Positions 25,115-33,605 of a stretch of 64,000 nt of DNA are shown here, one piece after another. Source of the stretch: Vagococcus elongatus (lineage in GTDB: Bacteria > Bacillota > Bacilli > Lactobacillales > Vagococcaceae); contig NZ_NGKA01000002.1 of the NCBI RefSeq assembly GCF_003987645.1, forward strand, positions 62,001 to 126,000, written 5' to 3'. The position numbers and the translations under genes were made by a program. Below the pieces are notes generated by a model that was given only the letters and a program-made list of their open reading frames with translations, was not told where the DNA came from and searched no databases. The stretch's first letter is position 1. Every line of letters begins with the position of its first letter.

Positions 25115-26383
25115 CTATTCAGCTTCAGCTGCAGCCTCTTCTTCACGTTTGATTTGTTGAAGAGTGCTGACTTTAACAAATGGCATATAAATGACTGTTG
25201 AAATCAGCACATTGACTGCTGCTAAGACACCACCAGAAATACTTTGAGTCGTCAAAAATCCTCCGATAATCGGCGGTGTAGTCCATGGTGCAATAAAAGT
25301 TGCCGGTGGTACAATACCGGATTTTGTTGCAAAATAGGCTACCGTTACCAACACCATCGGAACCAAAATGAATGGGAAAAACATGATTGGGTTTAACACG
25401 ATAGGTAAACCAAACAGCATTGGTTCATTGATGTTAAACAATCCAGGCCCAGCACTCAAGTTATTAACTACCATGTAGGCCTTACTGTTACGACCAACAA
25501 GGTAAATGGCAATAATCAAACCAATAGTAGCTCCAGTACCTCCCAAGTTAACGAAACTGTCAATGAAAGGTTTGTTAACGATATAAGGTGCAGGATCTCC
25601 TGCTGCAATCGCTGCAATATTTTTTTCAATCGCATCCACATTAATCGTCTGCATGAATGGGTCGATCATATTGGCCCCATGCAATCCGAAGAACCATAAG
25701 AAAGGTGTGATAAATGCAATTAGCAATGCTGAAGGATAAGTGTTTGCCAATCCCATAAACGGTTTTTGTACCGCTTCATAAAATGAAGTAATAATATCTG
25801 GAATACCGAATGCTCCTGCCAAAATAGCGGCAAATAAACCGAATAAACTGATGACAATCATTGCTGGAAACAAAGCTGCGAATGATTTTGCAACTGCTGG
25901 TGGCACACCTTCTGGCATCTTAACTACCAACTTATCATTACCAATTAGGCGGACAAACAATTCTGCTGAAACAATACCTGTAATAAGTGCAACGAATAAT
26001 CCTGTTGATGACATGCCGTTTGCACCGCCCAATGCGAAGAATGCTCCCAAGGAAACAGCTCCTGCTGAAGTTCCTTCCTTCCCGTAAGATTTAGCCAAGT
26101 TATAAGCAACTAAAAATGCGATAAAAACTGATAAAATTGCAAAAGTACCATTCCAAACACTGCCCCCGAAAGCTTGCCAATTTCCTTCTCCAAAAATCGA
26201 ATTCATCGCATTTTGGAAGGCATCAATCGGCAAGTTGTTAATTGCCACTGCCAGAGCACCCAAAATCATCATTGGCATGGAGACCATGAAGGCATCTCTG
26301 ATAGAAACCAAATGACGCTGTGCACCGATTTTTGACGCGATAGGAACAAACTTTTTTTCCATAAAGCTAATAAATCTGTCCAT
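25115..26383 (-). CDS. PTS cellobiose-type EIIC permease of the sigma-54 operon
   Basis: 422 residues and about ten transmembrane helices. Typical Lac-family blocks are MEKKFVPIASKIGAQRHLVSIRDAF at the N-terminus, VKMPEGVPPAVAKSFAALFPAM near 165-187, WFFGLHGANMIDPFMQ near 237-252, and SAGPGLFNINEPMLFGLPIVLNPIMFFPF near 320-349. The start at 26383 follows AGGAGG by seven bases; the longer reading to 26479 has no ribosome site. It is the last gene of the operon EIIB, EIIA, 73-residue protein, 49-residue protein, DUF3284, EIIC. Probable substrates are cellobiose-like beta-glucosides. Confidence 0.92.
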   Translation of the reverse strand: MDRFISFMEKKFVPIASKIGAQRHLVSIRDAFMVSMPMMILGALAVAINNLPIDAFQNAMNSIFGEGNWQAFGGSVWNGTFAILSVFIAFLVAYNLAKSYGKEGTSAGAVSLGAFFALGGANGMSSTGLFVALITGIVSAELFVRLIGNDKLVVKMPEGVPPAVAKSFAALFPAMIVISLFGLFAAILAGAFGIPDIITSFYEAVQKPFMGLANTYPSALLIAFITPFLWFFGLHGANMIDPFMQTINVDAIEKNIAAIAAGDPAPYIVNKPFIDSFVNLGGTGATIGLIIAIYLVGRNSKAYMVVNNLSAGPGLFNINEPMLFGLPIVLNPIMFFPFILVPMVLVTVAYFATKSGIVPPATFIAPWTTPPIIGGFLTTQSISGGVLAAVNVLISTVIYMPFVKVSTLQQIKREEEAAAEAE

Positions 26384-26540
26384 TTTCTTTCCTCCTGAAA
26401 TATTTTTATATAAGAGTCTTGCGACTGTTATACCACTTATTATTTGTAAAATGTTTAGGAAGCTTGCTTCACAACGCAAGCAATAATAAATAAAATAAGT
26501 ATTTGGCTAAACACATTTCTGCCCAAGGAATAATGGTTTT

Positions 26541-26954
26541 TTAATAGGATGCTTCAACTTGCTCTAACATTTTTTTAAACTGCTTCTTTTTAAAGAAGCC
26601 AAACATAAAGCCGACCAAAGCATCATTCACTTTGTTGAGGGTGCCGTGAGATTCTACCGTCTCTGAATAATGAATTTCACAACTGCCCTCATCCAGTGTT
26701 TTGATCTCATAAGATGATACAAATACATTTCGAGCATTAGATGTCTCAAAAGTATATGTTTTATCTTTAACTAATTCTATAATCCTTATTTTGACCCGTT
26801 GACCGTTCGGGTATTTTTTTTCATACTCACACCCTGCCAATTCTTCGAGTGCCAAACTGTCGCCTGTTGATTGCTTGATGTCCATCACAATAGATTCAAC
26901 GACTTTGGTAAAAAAGTAAGATGCCGGTACTTTTAACCGTTTAACAATTTCCAT
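26541..26954 (-). CDS. DUF3284 domain protein
   Basis: 137 residues, recognised as the DUF3284 family, a SRPBCC-like small protein found repeatedly beside cellobiose-type PTS genes. The pattern MEIVKRLKVPASYFFTKVVESIVMDI at the start, GQRVKIRIIELVKDKTYTFE in the middle and GFMFGFFKKKQFKKMLEQ at the end is typical. Its biochemical role is unknown. GAGGTGAG precedes the ATG. The gene is part of the sigma-54 operon, between the 49-residue membrane protein and EIIC. Confidence 0.85.
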   Translation of the reverse strand: MEIVKRLKVPASYFFTKVVESIVMDIKQSTGDSLALEELAGCEYEKKYPNGQRVKIRIIELVKDKTYTFETSNARNVFVSSYEIKTLDEGSCEIHYSETVESHGTLNKVNDALVGFMFGFFKKKQFKKMLEQVEASY

Positions 26955-26969
26955 ATTCTCACCTCAGTG

Positions 26970-27119
26970 TTATTTCTTTTGCTTTTCGTCATTTTTACCT
27001 TTTACAAAGAAAAACAGTCCTAAAGTTAAAAATGAACAGGCGGTGACAATACTCAACACATCATAAGTACCTATCTTAGCATTTGAAGTCAGCACAAAAA
27101 CCAACAAGCTGACACTCAT
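26970..27119 (-). CDS. Small two-helix membrane protein of the PTS operon
   Basis: 49 residues (SVSLLVFVLTSNAKIGTYDV, then IVTACSFLTLGLFFFVKGK and a charged tail), giving two hydrophobic helices. No family is recognised. It lies 15 bases before the DUF3284 gene on the same strand. The ribosome site before the ATG is weak. The same frame is open a few codons further upstream, and MRLSIYRLK in another frame just before it could be its lost N-terminus, so a frameshifted longer gene is possible. Confidence 0.45.
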   Translation of the reverse strand: MSVSLLVFVLTSNAKIGTYDVLSIVTACSFLTLGLFFFVKGKNDEKQKK

Positions 27120-27167
27120 CAGAAATAATCCATTTTAATCGATAGATACTGAGCCTCATCTTGAGTT

Positions 27168-27389
27168 TTACGCAGGCGTTACCTGAAAGTACAACACACT
27201 TCCCCAAGGCTGGGCTTTGATTTCAGCTTTTGCTAGTTTTGCCGCTTTTTCTAAATCCCCTTCGTTAGTTTCAAAAAGCAGCTTGATACCTGACTTTTCC
27301 TTAAATACAAACGTGATACCTTCTTTGTTAAATGCATTTAGCAATTCAATAATCGCATCTTGTTGCATAGCAGAATTTACTGCAATCAT
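27168..27389 (-). CDS. Small conserved-looking protein of the PTS operon (73 residues)
   Basis: Unrecognised. A mixed alpha/beta pattern (MIAVNSAMQQDAIIELLNAF, FVFKEKSGIKLLFET, LEKAAKLAKAEIKAQPWGS, LYFQVTPA) suggests a small ferredoxin-like fold. The ATG at 27389 was chosen because AGAGAGG lies nine bases upstream; a TTG three codons earlier is too close to it. Lying within the sigma-54 PTS operon, it is probably cotranscribed, and a role tied to EIIA, EIIB or sugar sensing is conceivable but unproven. Confidence 0.65.
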   Translation of the reverse strand: MIAVNSAMQQDAIIELLNAFNKEGITFVFKEKSGIKLLFETNEGDLEKAAKLAKAEIKAQPWGSVLYFQVTPA

Positions 27390-27631
27390 TTGTCTCAACC
27401 TCTCTTATTTCTATTTTCTATGAACTAGATGACAAACATAATATCAGCCCGTATATCAGCAATTATTCTCCAAATGCTGCTTACAAGTTAGACTTTATTG
27501 CTGACAAAATAAGTACTGCTCAAACAGCAAAAACAACTAATGTTTTTCTTGTTTTGCAGCAACTGGCAAGATATCATTTTTCGTCAATCTGCTAATCCGT
27601 TCATTGAGTGTTCTCCTGAAATCATTTTATG
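27390..27631 (-). other. Untranslated spacer within the PTS operon
   Basis: Apart from a 29-codon open run on the minus strand near 27529-27620 (ending NDILPVAAKQEKH), nothing recognisable is present. The run may be the tail of a deleted gene. Confidence 0.3.
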
Positions 27632-27665
27632 AAAAAAGGATCGCCTTTTAACACCAAAAAGGATC
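27632..27665 (-). terminator. Partial terminator or processing hairpin after EIIA
   Basis: On the minus strand GATCCTTTTT pairs with AAAAGGCGATC with one bulge, and CTTTTTT follows. It could give an EIIB-EIIA transcript more abundant than the rest of the operon. Confidence 0.5.
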
Positions 27666-27692
27666 TAACCAACTAGTCAACCTGTCCGTTGT

Positions 27693-28004
27693 TTAGCCGA
27701 TCTTTTTATATAAGTCGATAATCTCTTTTGCCAAGTCTGTAAAAGCAATCGCAGTCATCAAATGGTCTTGACTGTGGACGGTCAATAACGTAATCGTCAT
27801 TGCTTCGCCTTGGGCTTCTTTAGTAAGTAATCCGGTTTGAGAGTGGTGTGCCTGAACAAGTGATTCTTCAGCAGATTTTATTTTCTCTTCTGCTTCATCA
27901 AACTTCCCAGCCTTGGCAGCGTGTATTGCTTCCATGGCATCACTCTTGGCATTCCCAGCGTTAATGATCAAACCCATTACGGCTTCTAAATTTTCCTGCT
28001 CCAT
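27693..28004 (-). CDS. PTS lactose/cellobiose EIIA
   Basis: 103 residues, all-helical LacF/CelC type. The phosphorylated histidine lies in VQAHHSQTGLLTKEAQG near residue 72-73, and the metal-binding aspartate region follows (TLLTVHSQDHLMTAIAFTDLAKE). It carries phosphate from HPr to EIIB. It lies 44 bases after the EIIB gene. It is the only EIIA of this class in the window and may serve the orphan EIIC proteins as well. Confidence 0.93.
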   Translation of the reverse strand: MEQENLEAVMGLIINAGNAKSDAMEAIHAAKAGKFDEAEEKIKSAEESLVQAHHSQTGLLTKEAQGEAMTITLLTVHSQDHLMTAIAFTDLAKEIIDLYKKIG

Positions 28005-28048
28005 TTATTTTCCTCCATACTTAAAATAGCATCGAATAAACTATTCAA

Positions 28049-28369
28049 CTATTCTCCAATTAATTTTAACGCTTGGTTTAATACATTCTCACCATTCATC
28101 ATACCGTAATCTTTCATATCGATAACGTCTAGTGGAATTCCTTTAGGTGCTAATTTCCCTTCAAATTGCGCTTTCATAAATCTTACTTGAGGGCCTAACA
28201 ACAAAACATTCACATCTTTAGATTCGATATTTTGATCGGCTTCAGAAGCTGACACAGCAAATATATCTGCTTCAAGACCCCTTGCATCTGCTGCTTTTTG
28301 CATCTTAGTGACAAGCAAGCTTGTACTCATTCCTGCGGAACATACTAACATAATTGTTTTTTTTGACAT
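28049..28369 (-). CDS. PTS cellobiose EIIB
   Basis: 106 residues with a P-loop-like phosphocysteine site IMLVCSAGMSTSLLVTKM (cysteine about residue 10), then VNVLLLGPQVRFM and GIPLDVIDMKDYGMMNG. It passes phosphate from EIIA to the incoming sugar on EIIC. It is the first gene of the operon, directly downstream of the sigma-54 promoter. AGGAGGAA precedes its ATG. Confidence 0.93.
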   Translation of the reverse strand: MSKKTIMLVCSAGMSTSLLVTKMQKAADARGLEADIFAVSASEADQNIESKDVNVLLLGPQVRFMKAQFEGKLAPKGIPLDVIDMKDYGMMNGENVLNQALKLIGE

Positions 28370-28403
28370 TTTTCTTCCTCCTAAACTATTATATCTTATT
28401 TAT

Positions 28404-28421
28404 AAGCAATAAGTATGCCAA
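28404..28421 (-). promoter_or_regulatory. Sigma-54 (-24/-12) promoter of the PTS operon
   Basis: Read on the minus strand: TTGGCATACTTATTGCTT, with GG and GC exactly ten bases apart as required for RpoN. It is 35-52 bases before the EIIB start. The adjacent gene encodes an RpoN-dependent activator with a GAYTGA loop, which strongly supports the call. Confidence 0.85.
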
Positions 28422-28480
28422 CATCTTTTTAGCCAAAGACTAGAGTGGCAGTCCTTACTCTTTCATTATACTACACAAAC

Positions 28481-28518
28481 GAAAAAAAAAGCTACACACT
28501 AATATTAAAGTGTGTAAC
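28481..28518 (-). terminator. Terminator of the LevR-type regulator gene
   Basis: On the minus strand GTTACACACT pairs with AGTGTGTAGC, followed by nine T. It separates the regulator from the sigma-54 promoter. Confidence 0.88.
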
Positions 28519-28540
28519 TTCATTCTCCTTGTCGATACTT

Positions 28541-31228
28541 TTAGTAGAAATTTCTAACCTGATTTTCGACAAACATTTGGGCAACTAGCCCAATTTCATC
28601 TTCTGGGAACATTAGCTTGTATTTTTTTTCGATTTGCATCAACTTAGTTTTTACTACGTTGAACTCAATCCGATGGTTTCTTTTAAATTCCTCTAATTCT
28701 GTAAATGAGCGAGCTTTTTCTCCGTTTTTCAGCTTGTCTACCATAAATGCTAAATGAATCAAAATCGCTGCATCTACACCTGGCTCCACCAAAATCTTTG
28801 CATCTGTTTGAATTTCCGTCACTAGTTTTTGCAGTGACTGGAGCAATTCAGGAACAGAGGTAACAGACTTCAAAGACCCTTCAAGAGACGTGATCATTTG
28901 TTCAATCGGGATTTCCTCGGCCACAATGCGTTTGAAATCATTTAACTTTTCGCCATTAAAGATATCAAAAGCTGAAAAGAAGGGGATATTTTGATATTCA
29001 ATATCTACGGTCCCTACGATGGCTTTTACATCATATTCTTCAATCAGATTGTCAATCCGTTCCCTAAAAGATTCTTTTTCTAAAAACTGAAGCTGAAAAA
29101 TTTGAACTTCTTCGGTATTGACCACCGGATAGACTCGCTCATAAAGTTTTGCAGCGACACCTTCACCGGTAAAACAAGTCACGACCACCGCTTTTTTAAG
29201 TTTTTTCTTTGGTCTGAACTGATCTCGGATAATACCTTCAAACGAGCCTTGGATATTTTGATAAATATCCTCCAGCGTCCTGCCCATCCGTGCCATTCTG
29301 ACAGCTTCTAAAACAATCATCGTACTGACCATAGAAATCGCCTTAGTTTTGACTCCTGTTTCTTCAAAAATCATATTGCCAAAGGTGTTTAAAGAACCCA
29401 TATCTGTCAGCAGCAACATCCCGCTATGCATGTCTTTTTTATGTTCAATGACGTAATCTCTGACTTTTTCATACATCGTTTGTACTTCCATGTCCAGGGG
29501 CATGTTAAACGCGATACCATTTTCCGTCCCTAACAGTTCCTGAACTGCCTCAAGCATACTTGAAGCCGTTGATTTACCATGCATTAATAGCAGGACAGCC
29601 ACTTCATTGTTCACTTTTTTCGTGGGTTCGGTTAAATCCATAGATAAAAACATGGTGATAAAACCAATCTCATCAAATGGAATCTCAATATTAAATTCTG
29701 CCTCAATGATAGCTGAAAGATCCAGCGCCACCTGAAATTCTTCACGGTAATTGATGCGAACGTCGTTTAAGTTTGGATGAACAATGATTCGATTGTCTTT
29801 GATTCTTTCTAAAGTTCCTTGAAGATGTAACGCAAACGTAAATCGGGCCTTTTCATTATATGTCCTGCCTAGTTTTTCTTCGGCAATGTCATACAATCGG
29901 TCTGTTAAAGACCATAGTTCATCAGAAATCAAGTCTCGATGAATATCATTTCTGGCTAACTCGCCAACATATGCTTCGAAAAATTGTCCCACATCTGATG
30001 CGATGATTTTTTCCAAATCTACTTCAGCCAATTCCTCTTTTGACAAACTGGTAACTTTTTTCTCTATCGCTTCATAGACATCCATATCTCTGGCAGGGTC
30101 CTGCTGCCAGACAACGTCTTGAGAGCCTGGTTCAAACGTCAGATAATGGCTGCTTTTATCAATAAAACGCTCTACCCGGTCGGGCATCTCCTTAATCTTT
30201 AACAGCCCTTTTTGGACTTGTAAAGGCAGGTCCTTCTGCTTGATTTTTAAATATTCTTCTTCATGTGTTCGATAATATAAGTAAGATTTGGCACACACCA
30301 GTTTCAAATCTCTCTTGACCTGACCAATATTCCCCTCAGCTTGATAAAGCATGAAGGCCATTATCACATCTCTTTCCACGACAATTTTTTGTCTCAGACG
30401 ATCCGCCTCTTGCTTGATAAACAAGGTGACGATGTCATAGCGCTCGTCAATGGAACGATTTCTAAGGGGAGGTAAAGTAATCGACATCGGGATGCGCCGA
30501 TTGAAAGTTGTCAAAAATATTTCAGAACTCTCAGTAGTAGCTCCGATAATCTGAACAGAGGCTTCATAGGTCTGAGAGCTCTCACCTAGAGGTCGATAAA
30601 CTCCTTTATCGATAAACGTAAATAACATTTCTTGCCCTTCCGGCGGCAGACGATGAATTTCATCCAAGAATAAAATACCTCCGTCAGCCTTGGCCAGCAG
30701 CCCTTCACGATCTTCATCAGCCCCTGTGTAGGCCCCTTTTTTTACGCCAAAAATATGGGCAAACAACAGTTGAGGATTTTGAGCATAGTCTGCACAATTG
30801 AAAGAAATAAAAGGTGCATCTTTTTGCAAGTTGGTCGAGCTTACCGCAAAACGATACATACATTCGGCAAAAAGAGATTTCCCAGTGCCTGTTTCTCCAA
30901 ATACAATCGTATGCAAGCCTTTAGGTGGGTATAAAATAGCTGCTTTCGCCTGCTGAATGCTGACCTTCAGTGAATCGTGAGCACCTACCAAATCGTCAAA
31001 TGAAATTTCAAATTGCTGCGAATTCTCTCCCTCGGAAAGTTCTTCAACCACCTTAAAGATAACAGGACGCCCCTGAATTCGGTTGACACGTCCCTCTTTT
31101 GCAAGCTCATTCAAATAACGACTGACGTTGCTGCGATCCAAAGACATCTTTTCAGCTATTTCGCTGGCATCCATCCCATGTGGCTGCTGCTTTAAATACG
31201 TGAATATTTGTTCTTGCCGATTGGTCAT
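28541..31228 (-). CDS. LevR/CelR-type sigma-54 activator with PTS regulatory domains
   Basis: 895 residues. Order: N-terminal winged helix (about 1-65, MDASEIAEKMSLDRSNVSRYLNELAKEGRV), AAA+ sigma-54-interaction domain (about 80-330, Walker A GETGTGKS, the RpoN-contact loop GAYTGA, Walker B GGILFLDE), PRD1 (about 420-540), a mannose-type EIIA domain with phospho-site LMHGKSTA (about 550-680), an EIIB-like domain with VTCFTGEG (about 690-770), and PRD2 at the C-terminus (about 800-890). Phosphorylation by the PTS would tune its activation of the PTS operon. The ATG at 31228 has AGGGG upstream; the longer reading runs into the helicase gene and is not supported. Confidence 0.93.
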   Translation of the reverse strand: MTNRQEQIFTYLKQQPHGMDASEIAEKMSLDRSNVSRYLNELAKEGRVNRIQGRPVIFKVVEELSEGENSQQFEISFDDLVGAHDSLKVSIQQAKAAILYPPKGLHTIVFGETGTGKSLFAECMYRFAVSSTNLQKDAPFISFNCADYAQNPQLLFAHIFGVKKGAYTGADEDREGLLAKADGGILFLDEIHRLPPEGQEMLFTFIDKGVYRPLGESSQTYEASVQIIGATTESSEIFLTTFNRRIPMSITLPPLRNRSIDERYDIVTLFIKQEADRLRQKIVVERDVIMAFMLYQAEGNIGQVKRDLKLVCAKSYLYYRTHEEEYLKIKQKDLPLQVQKGLLKIKEMPDRVERFIDKSSHYLTFEPGSQDVVWQQDPARDMDVYEAIEKKVTSLSKEELAEVDLEKIIASDVGQFFEAYVGELARNDIHRDLISDELWSLTDRLYDIAEEKLGRTYNEKARFTFALHLQGTLERIKDNRIIVHPNLNDVRINYREEFQVALDLSAIIEAEFNIEIPFDEIGFITMFLSMDLTEPTKKVNNEVAVLLLMHGKSTASSMLEAVQELLGTENGIAFNMPLDMEVQTMYEKVRDYVIEHKKDMHSGMLLLTDMGSLNTFGNMIFEETGVKTKAISMVSTMIVLEAVRMARMGRTLEDIYQNIQGSFEGIIRDQFRPKKKLKKAVVVTCFTGEGVAAKLYERVYPVVNTEEVQIFQLQFLEKESFRERIDNLIEEYDVKAIVGTVDIEYQNIPFFSAFDIFNGEKLNDFKRIVAEEIPIEQMITSLEGSLKSVTSVPELLQSLQKLVTEIQTDAKILVEPGVDAAILIHLAFMVDKLKNGEKARSFTELEEFKRNHRIEFNVVKTKLMQIEKKYKLMFPEDEIGLVAQMFVENQVRNFY

Positions 31229-31274
31229 CTTAACCCCTAACTTTCTTTTATTACTTTTATGACTTTTAACTTCT

Positions 31275-32459
31275 TCAGCGTTTCTTTTTTTTCTTTTTAT
31301 GTTTCGTTTTTTTATTAACGACTTTGTGTTTCGTCGGCTCAGGTTTCTCAAACAGCAGCTCTCCTCCAAACAAGAACATCTCCTGTAAACCTTCTTTCAC
31401 GTAGCTACTGACTTTTTTTAAATCTTTCTCTTGATGATTGCTTAAAAACGTCAAAACCGTCCCAGCCTGATTCATTCTTCCAGTCCGACCGCTACGATGT
31501 AGATACTGTGCTTGTTCGTAAGGGATGTCATAGTGGATGACATAACCCACATCTTGAAAATCCAACCCCCGGGCACCCAAATCTGTCGTTAGCAAAAAAG
31601 GAACTTTCTTTTCCTGAAACAGTCGAATGGCTCCTTGACGTTCAAACTTCGACTGATCCGACGCAAGCGTCACATTTGGTATGCCGTCATAAGTCATCTT
31701 TTCAGCAACCGCCCCCAGTTCCGACACTTCGTTGAAAAAGACGATAGCTCTCATGTCTCTGACGTGAGCTAAACTTCTAAGGGCTGCACTTCTTTTTCTT
31801 AAGGGCAACCGAAGATAGGCATGAATCACCTGCAGATTATCAGACATCTCTTTTGTCACATCGATTAAAAGAATTTCTTTCCTGATCAAATCGGTAAACA
31901 TTGCTTCAATATTTTTTCCAGTAGCTGAAATGCCGATCAGCTGTGTTTCTTGCTGCAGTCTTTTTAAAATATTTTGAGCAGCATTTAATTCTGAATGCTC
32001 CAGCAATTGATCGACTTCATCTAAGACGACTGTTTTCAATAAGTGAGCTTTGATTTTTTTTTGTTGGACCAATTCGTACACACGCCCCGGCGTCCCCACC
32101 AGCACTTCCGGTTTTTCTTTTAGCCGCTCGATTTGCCGATTGATATTTGCTTGTCCTATGACCGGTTGAACATTTAAAGCCATACTTTCCAGCCACAATC
32201 TGGCAACCTCCGTGACCTGCATCGCCAGCTCTTGAGACGGCAATAACACCAGCAGTTGGTTCCCGGCACCTGCTTTTATTTTCTCAAATAAAGGCAGCAA
32301 GTAAGCCAATGTTTTTCCGGTACCTGTGGGGGAAACTCCCAGAATATTTTCTCCAGATTTTATCGGTTCATACATGTGCTGTTGAATTGCCGTGGGGGTC
32401 GTATAGCCTGATTTTTCCCACTGTGATTGCCACTCAGCTGAAAATTTATTTACATCCAT
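31275..32459 (-). CDS. DEAD-box-family RNA helicase
   Basis: 394 residues with both RecA-like domains. Motifs: Q motif GYTTPTAIQQ, motif I SPTGTGKT, Ia PSQELA, Ib TPGR, II DEVD (a variant of DEAD), III SATG, IV-VI including IVFFNEV, TTDLGARGLD and HRSGRTGR. A lysine-rich tail ends the protein. Such helicases remodel RNA in ribosome assembly, cold response or decay. The variant DEVD and SATG motifs set it apart from CshA-type proteins. It follows the oxidoreductase gene by 15 bases on the same strand and is probably cotranscribed with it. Confidence 0.9.
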   Translation of the reverse strand: MDVNKFSAEWQSQWEKSGYTTPTAIQQHMYEPIKSGENILGVSPTGTGKTLAYLLPLFEKIKAGAGNQLLVLLPSQELAMQVTEVARLWLESMALNVQPVIGQANINRQIERLKEKPEVLVGTPGRVYELVQQKKIKAHLLKTVVLDEVDQLLEHSELNAAQNILKRLQQETQLIGISATGKNIEAMFTDLIRKEILLIDVTKEMSDNLQVIHAYLRLPLRKRSAALRSLAHVRDMRAIVFFNEVSELGAVAEKMTYDGIPNVTLASDQSKFERQGAIRLFQEKKVPFLLTTDLGARGLDFQDVGYVIHYDIPYEQAQYLHRSGRTGRMNQAGTVLTFLSNHQEKDLKKVSSYVKEGLQEMFLFGGELLFEKPEPTKHKVVNKKTKHKKKKKKR

Positions 32460-32474
32460 TGATGACTTCCTTTG

Positions 32475-33473
32475 TTAGTTATTTTTATCGGCAGGAAATG
32501 TAATGTTTTCCTGAAGACGTAATTCTTCCATAATTTTGTGAACATCTTTAGTAAGTTCCAGCAATTGTTCATACTCTTTTTCGTTTTCTTGAGGATGATT
32601 GATCATATCAGCGAATACGGCTGCTTCCTCCACCATCGGATTCTCTTCTTTTGTCACTGGTATTATCTCTGTCTCATCTGTTTGTCTATGATAGATTTTG
32701 ACTTCTGAGATACTGTTAACTGCGTCCAATAAAATAGTTTCCTGATAGCTGATGATTTCTGCCGGCATAAAACTCGTACTTGTTTTTCCAGTCATCATCA
32801 CGACATCAAAATTAGCATACCGAAAAATAATCTGTCCAGTCCCATCAACACCAGTAGAAATTTTTCTGGCGAAATAATGAACGTTTTCCGGTACTCCAAA
32901 CCATGCTACCGCAGCATACACCAAGTAGATACCTAAGTCCATCAAGGCCCCGCCTGAAAAACGTGGAGAAAATATATTAGGGTCCTCGCCAGCCAACACC
33001 GCATCATATCGAGAAGAATACTTCATGAATGTAAAATTAGCTGCAACCAGTTCTTCTTTAGGAGGCAATAACTCAGCCACCTTTTTAAAATTAGCTTCAT
33101 GAATATTACGTGCTGCTTCAAAATAAAATACACCGTGCTCAGCAGCCAAAGTCACTAATTCTTCCAATTCTCCATACATCGAAACTGCCGGTTTCTCAAC
33201 TATGACGTGTTTTTTATTAAGTATCGCCGCTTTTGCTTGTTCATAATGCAAGCTGTTTGGAGAGGCAATATAAACTACCTCTAATGCCGGGTCAGCCAAA
33301 AACTGCTCCAAATCTGTGAAAATATTGGTCACCTCATAGGGTTTCCCAAACTCCAACGCAGTATTTTCTTTGCGAGAATACACGCTGTGAAGCTCAAATT
33401 CTTTTATTGCTATCGCTGCTTCAACAAATTGATGCGTGATCCAATTAGTACCGATGATACCTAGATTTAACAT
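32475..33473 (-). CDS. Gfo/Idh/MocA family oxidoreductase
   Basis: 332 residues. N-terminal NAD(P) Rossmann fold begins LGIIGTNWITHQFVEAA and continues VVYIASPNSLHYEQAKAAILNKKHVIVEKP, where EKP is the family signature lysine-proline near residue 93-95. The C-terminal substrate domain includes GGALMDLGIYLVYAAVAWFG. Members oxidise or reduce sugars, inositols or dihydrodiols; the substrate here cannot be assigned. AGGAG precedes the ATG. Confidence 0.88.
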   Translation of the reverse strand: MLNLGIIGTNWITHQFVEAAIAIKEFELHSVYSRKENTALEFGKPYEVTNIFTDLEQFLADPALEVVYIASPNSLHYEQAKAAILNKKHVIVEKPAVSMYGELEELVTLAAEHGVFYFEAARNIHEANFKKVAELLPPKEELVAANFTFMKYSSRYDAVLAGEDPNIFSPRFSGGALMDLGIYLVYAAVAWFGVPENVHYFARKISTGVDGTGQIIFRYANFDVVMMTGKTSTSFMPAEIISYQETILLDAVNSISEVKIYHRQTDETEIIPVTKEENPMVEEAAVFADMINHPQENEKEYEQLLELTKDVHKIMEELRLQENITFPADKNN

Positions 33474-33605
33474 AAAAAATCACTCCTATTCTTTTTGTCT
33501 GGCTGTCTAGTTTCTGTTTTGCTAAAGAACATCTTGTATTTCACAAATCTATTTTGGGGATTCATGCAATTTGAAGAAATCGATACTAAAAATATACTCT
33601 TCATT

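Noticed and set aside
26384-26479. Longer N-terminus of the EIIC gene at 25115
   Set aside because: The extra 32 codons have no ribosome site and do not resemble EIIC; AGGAGG sits right before the ATG at 26383.
31229-31369. Longer N-terminus of the LevR-type regulator
   Set aside because: It overlaps the lysine-rich tail of the helicase gene in another frame and adds a basic segment not found in the family; AGGGG precedes the later ATG.
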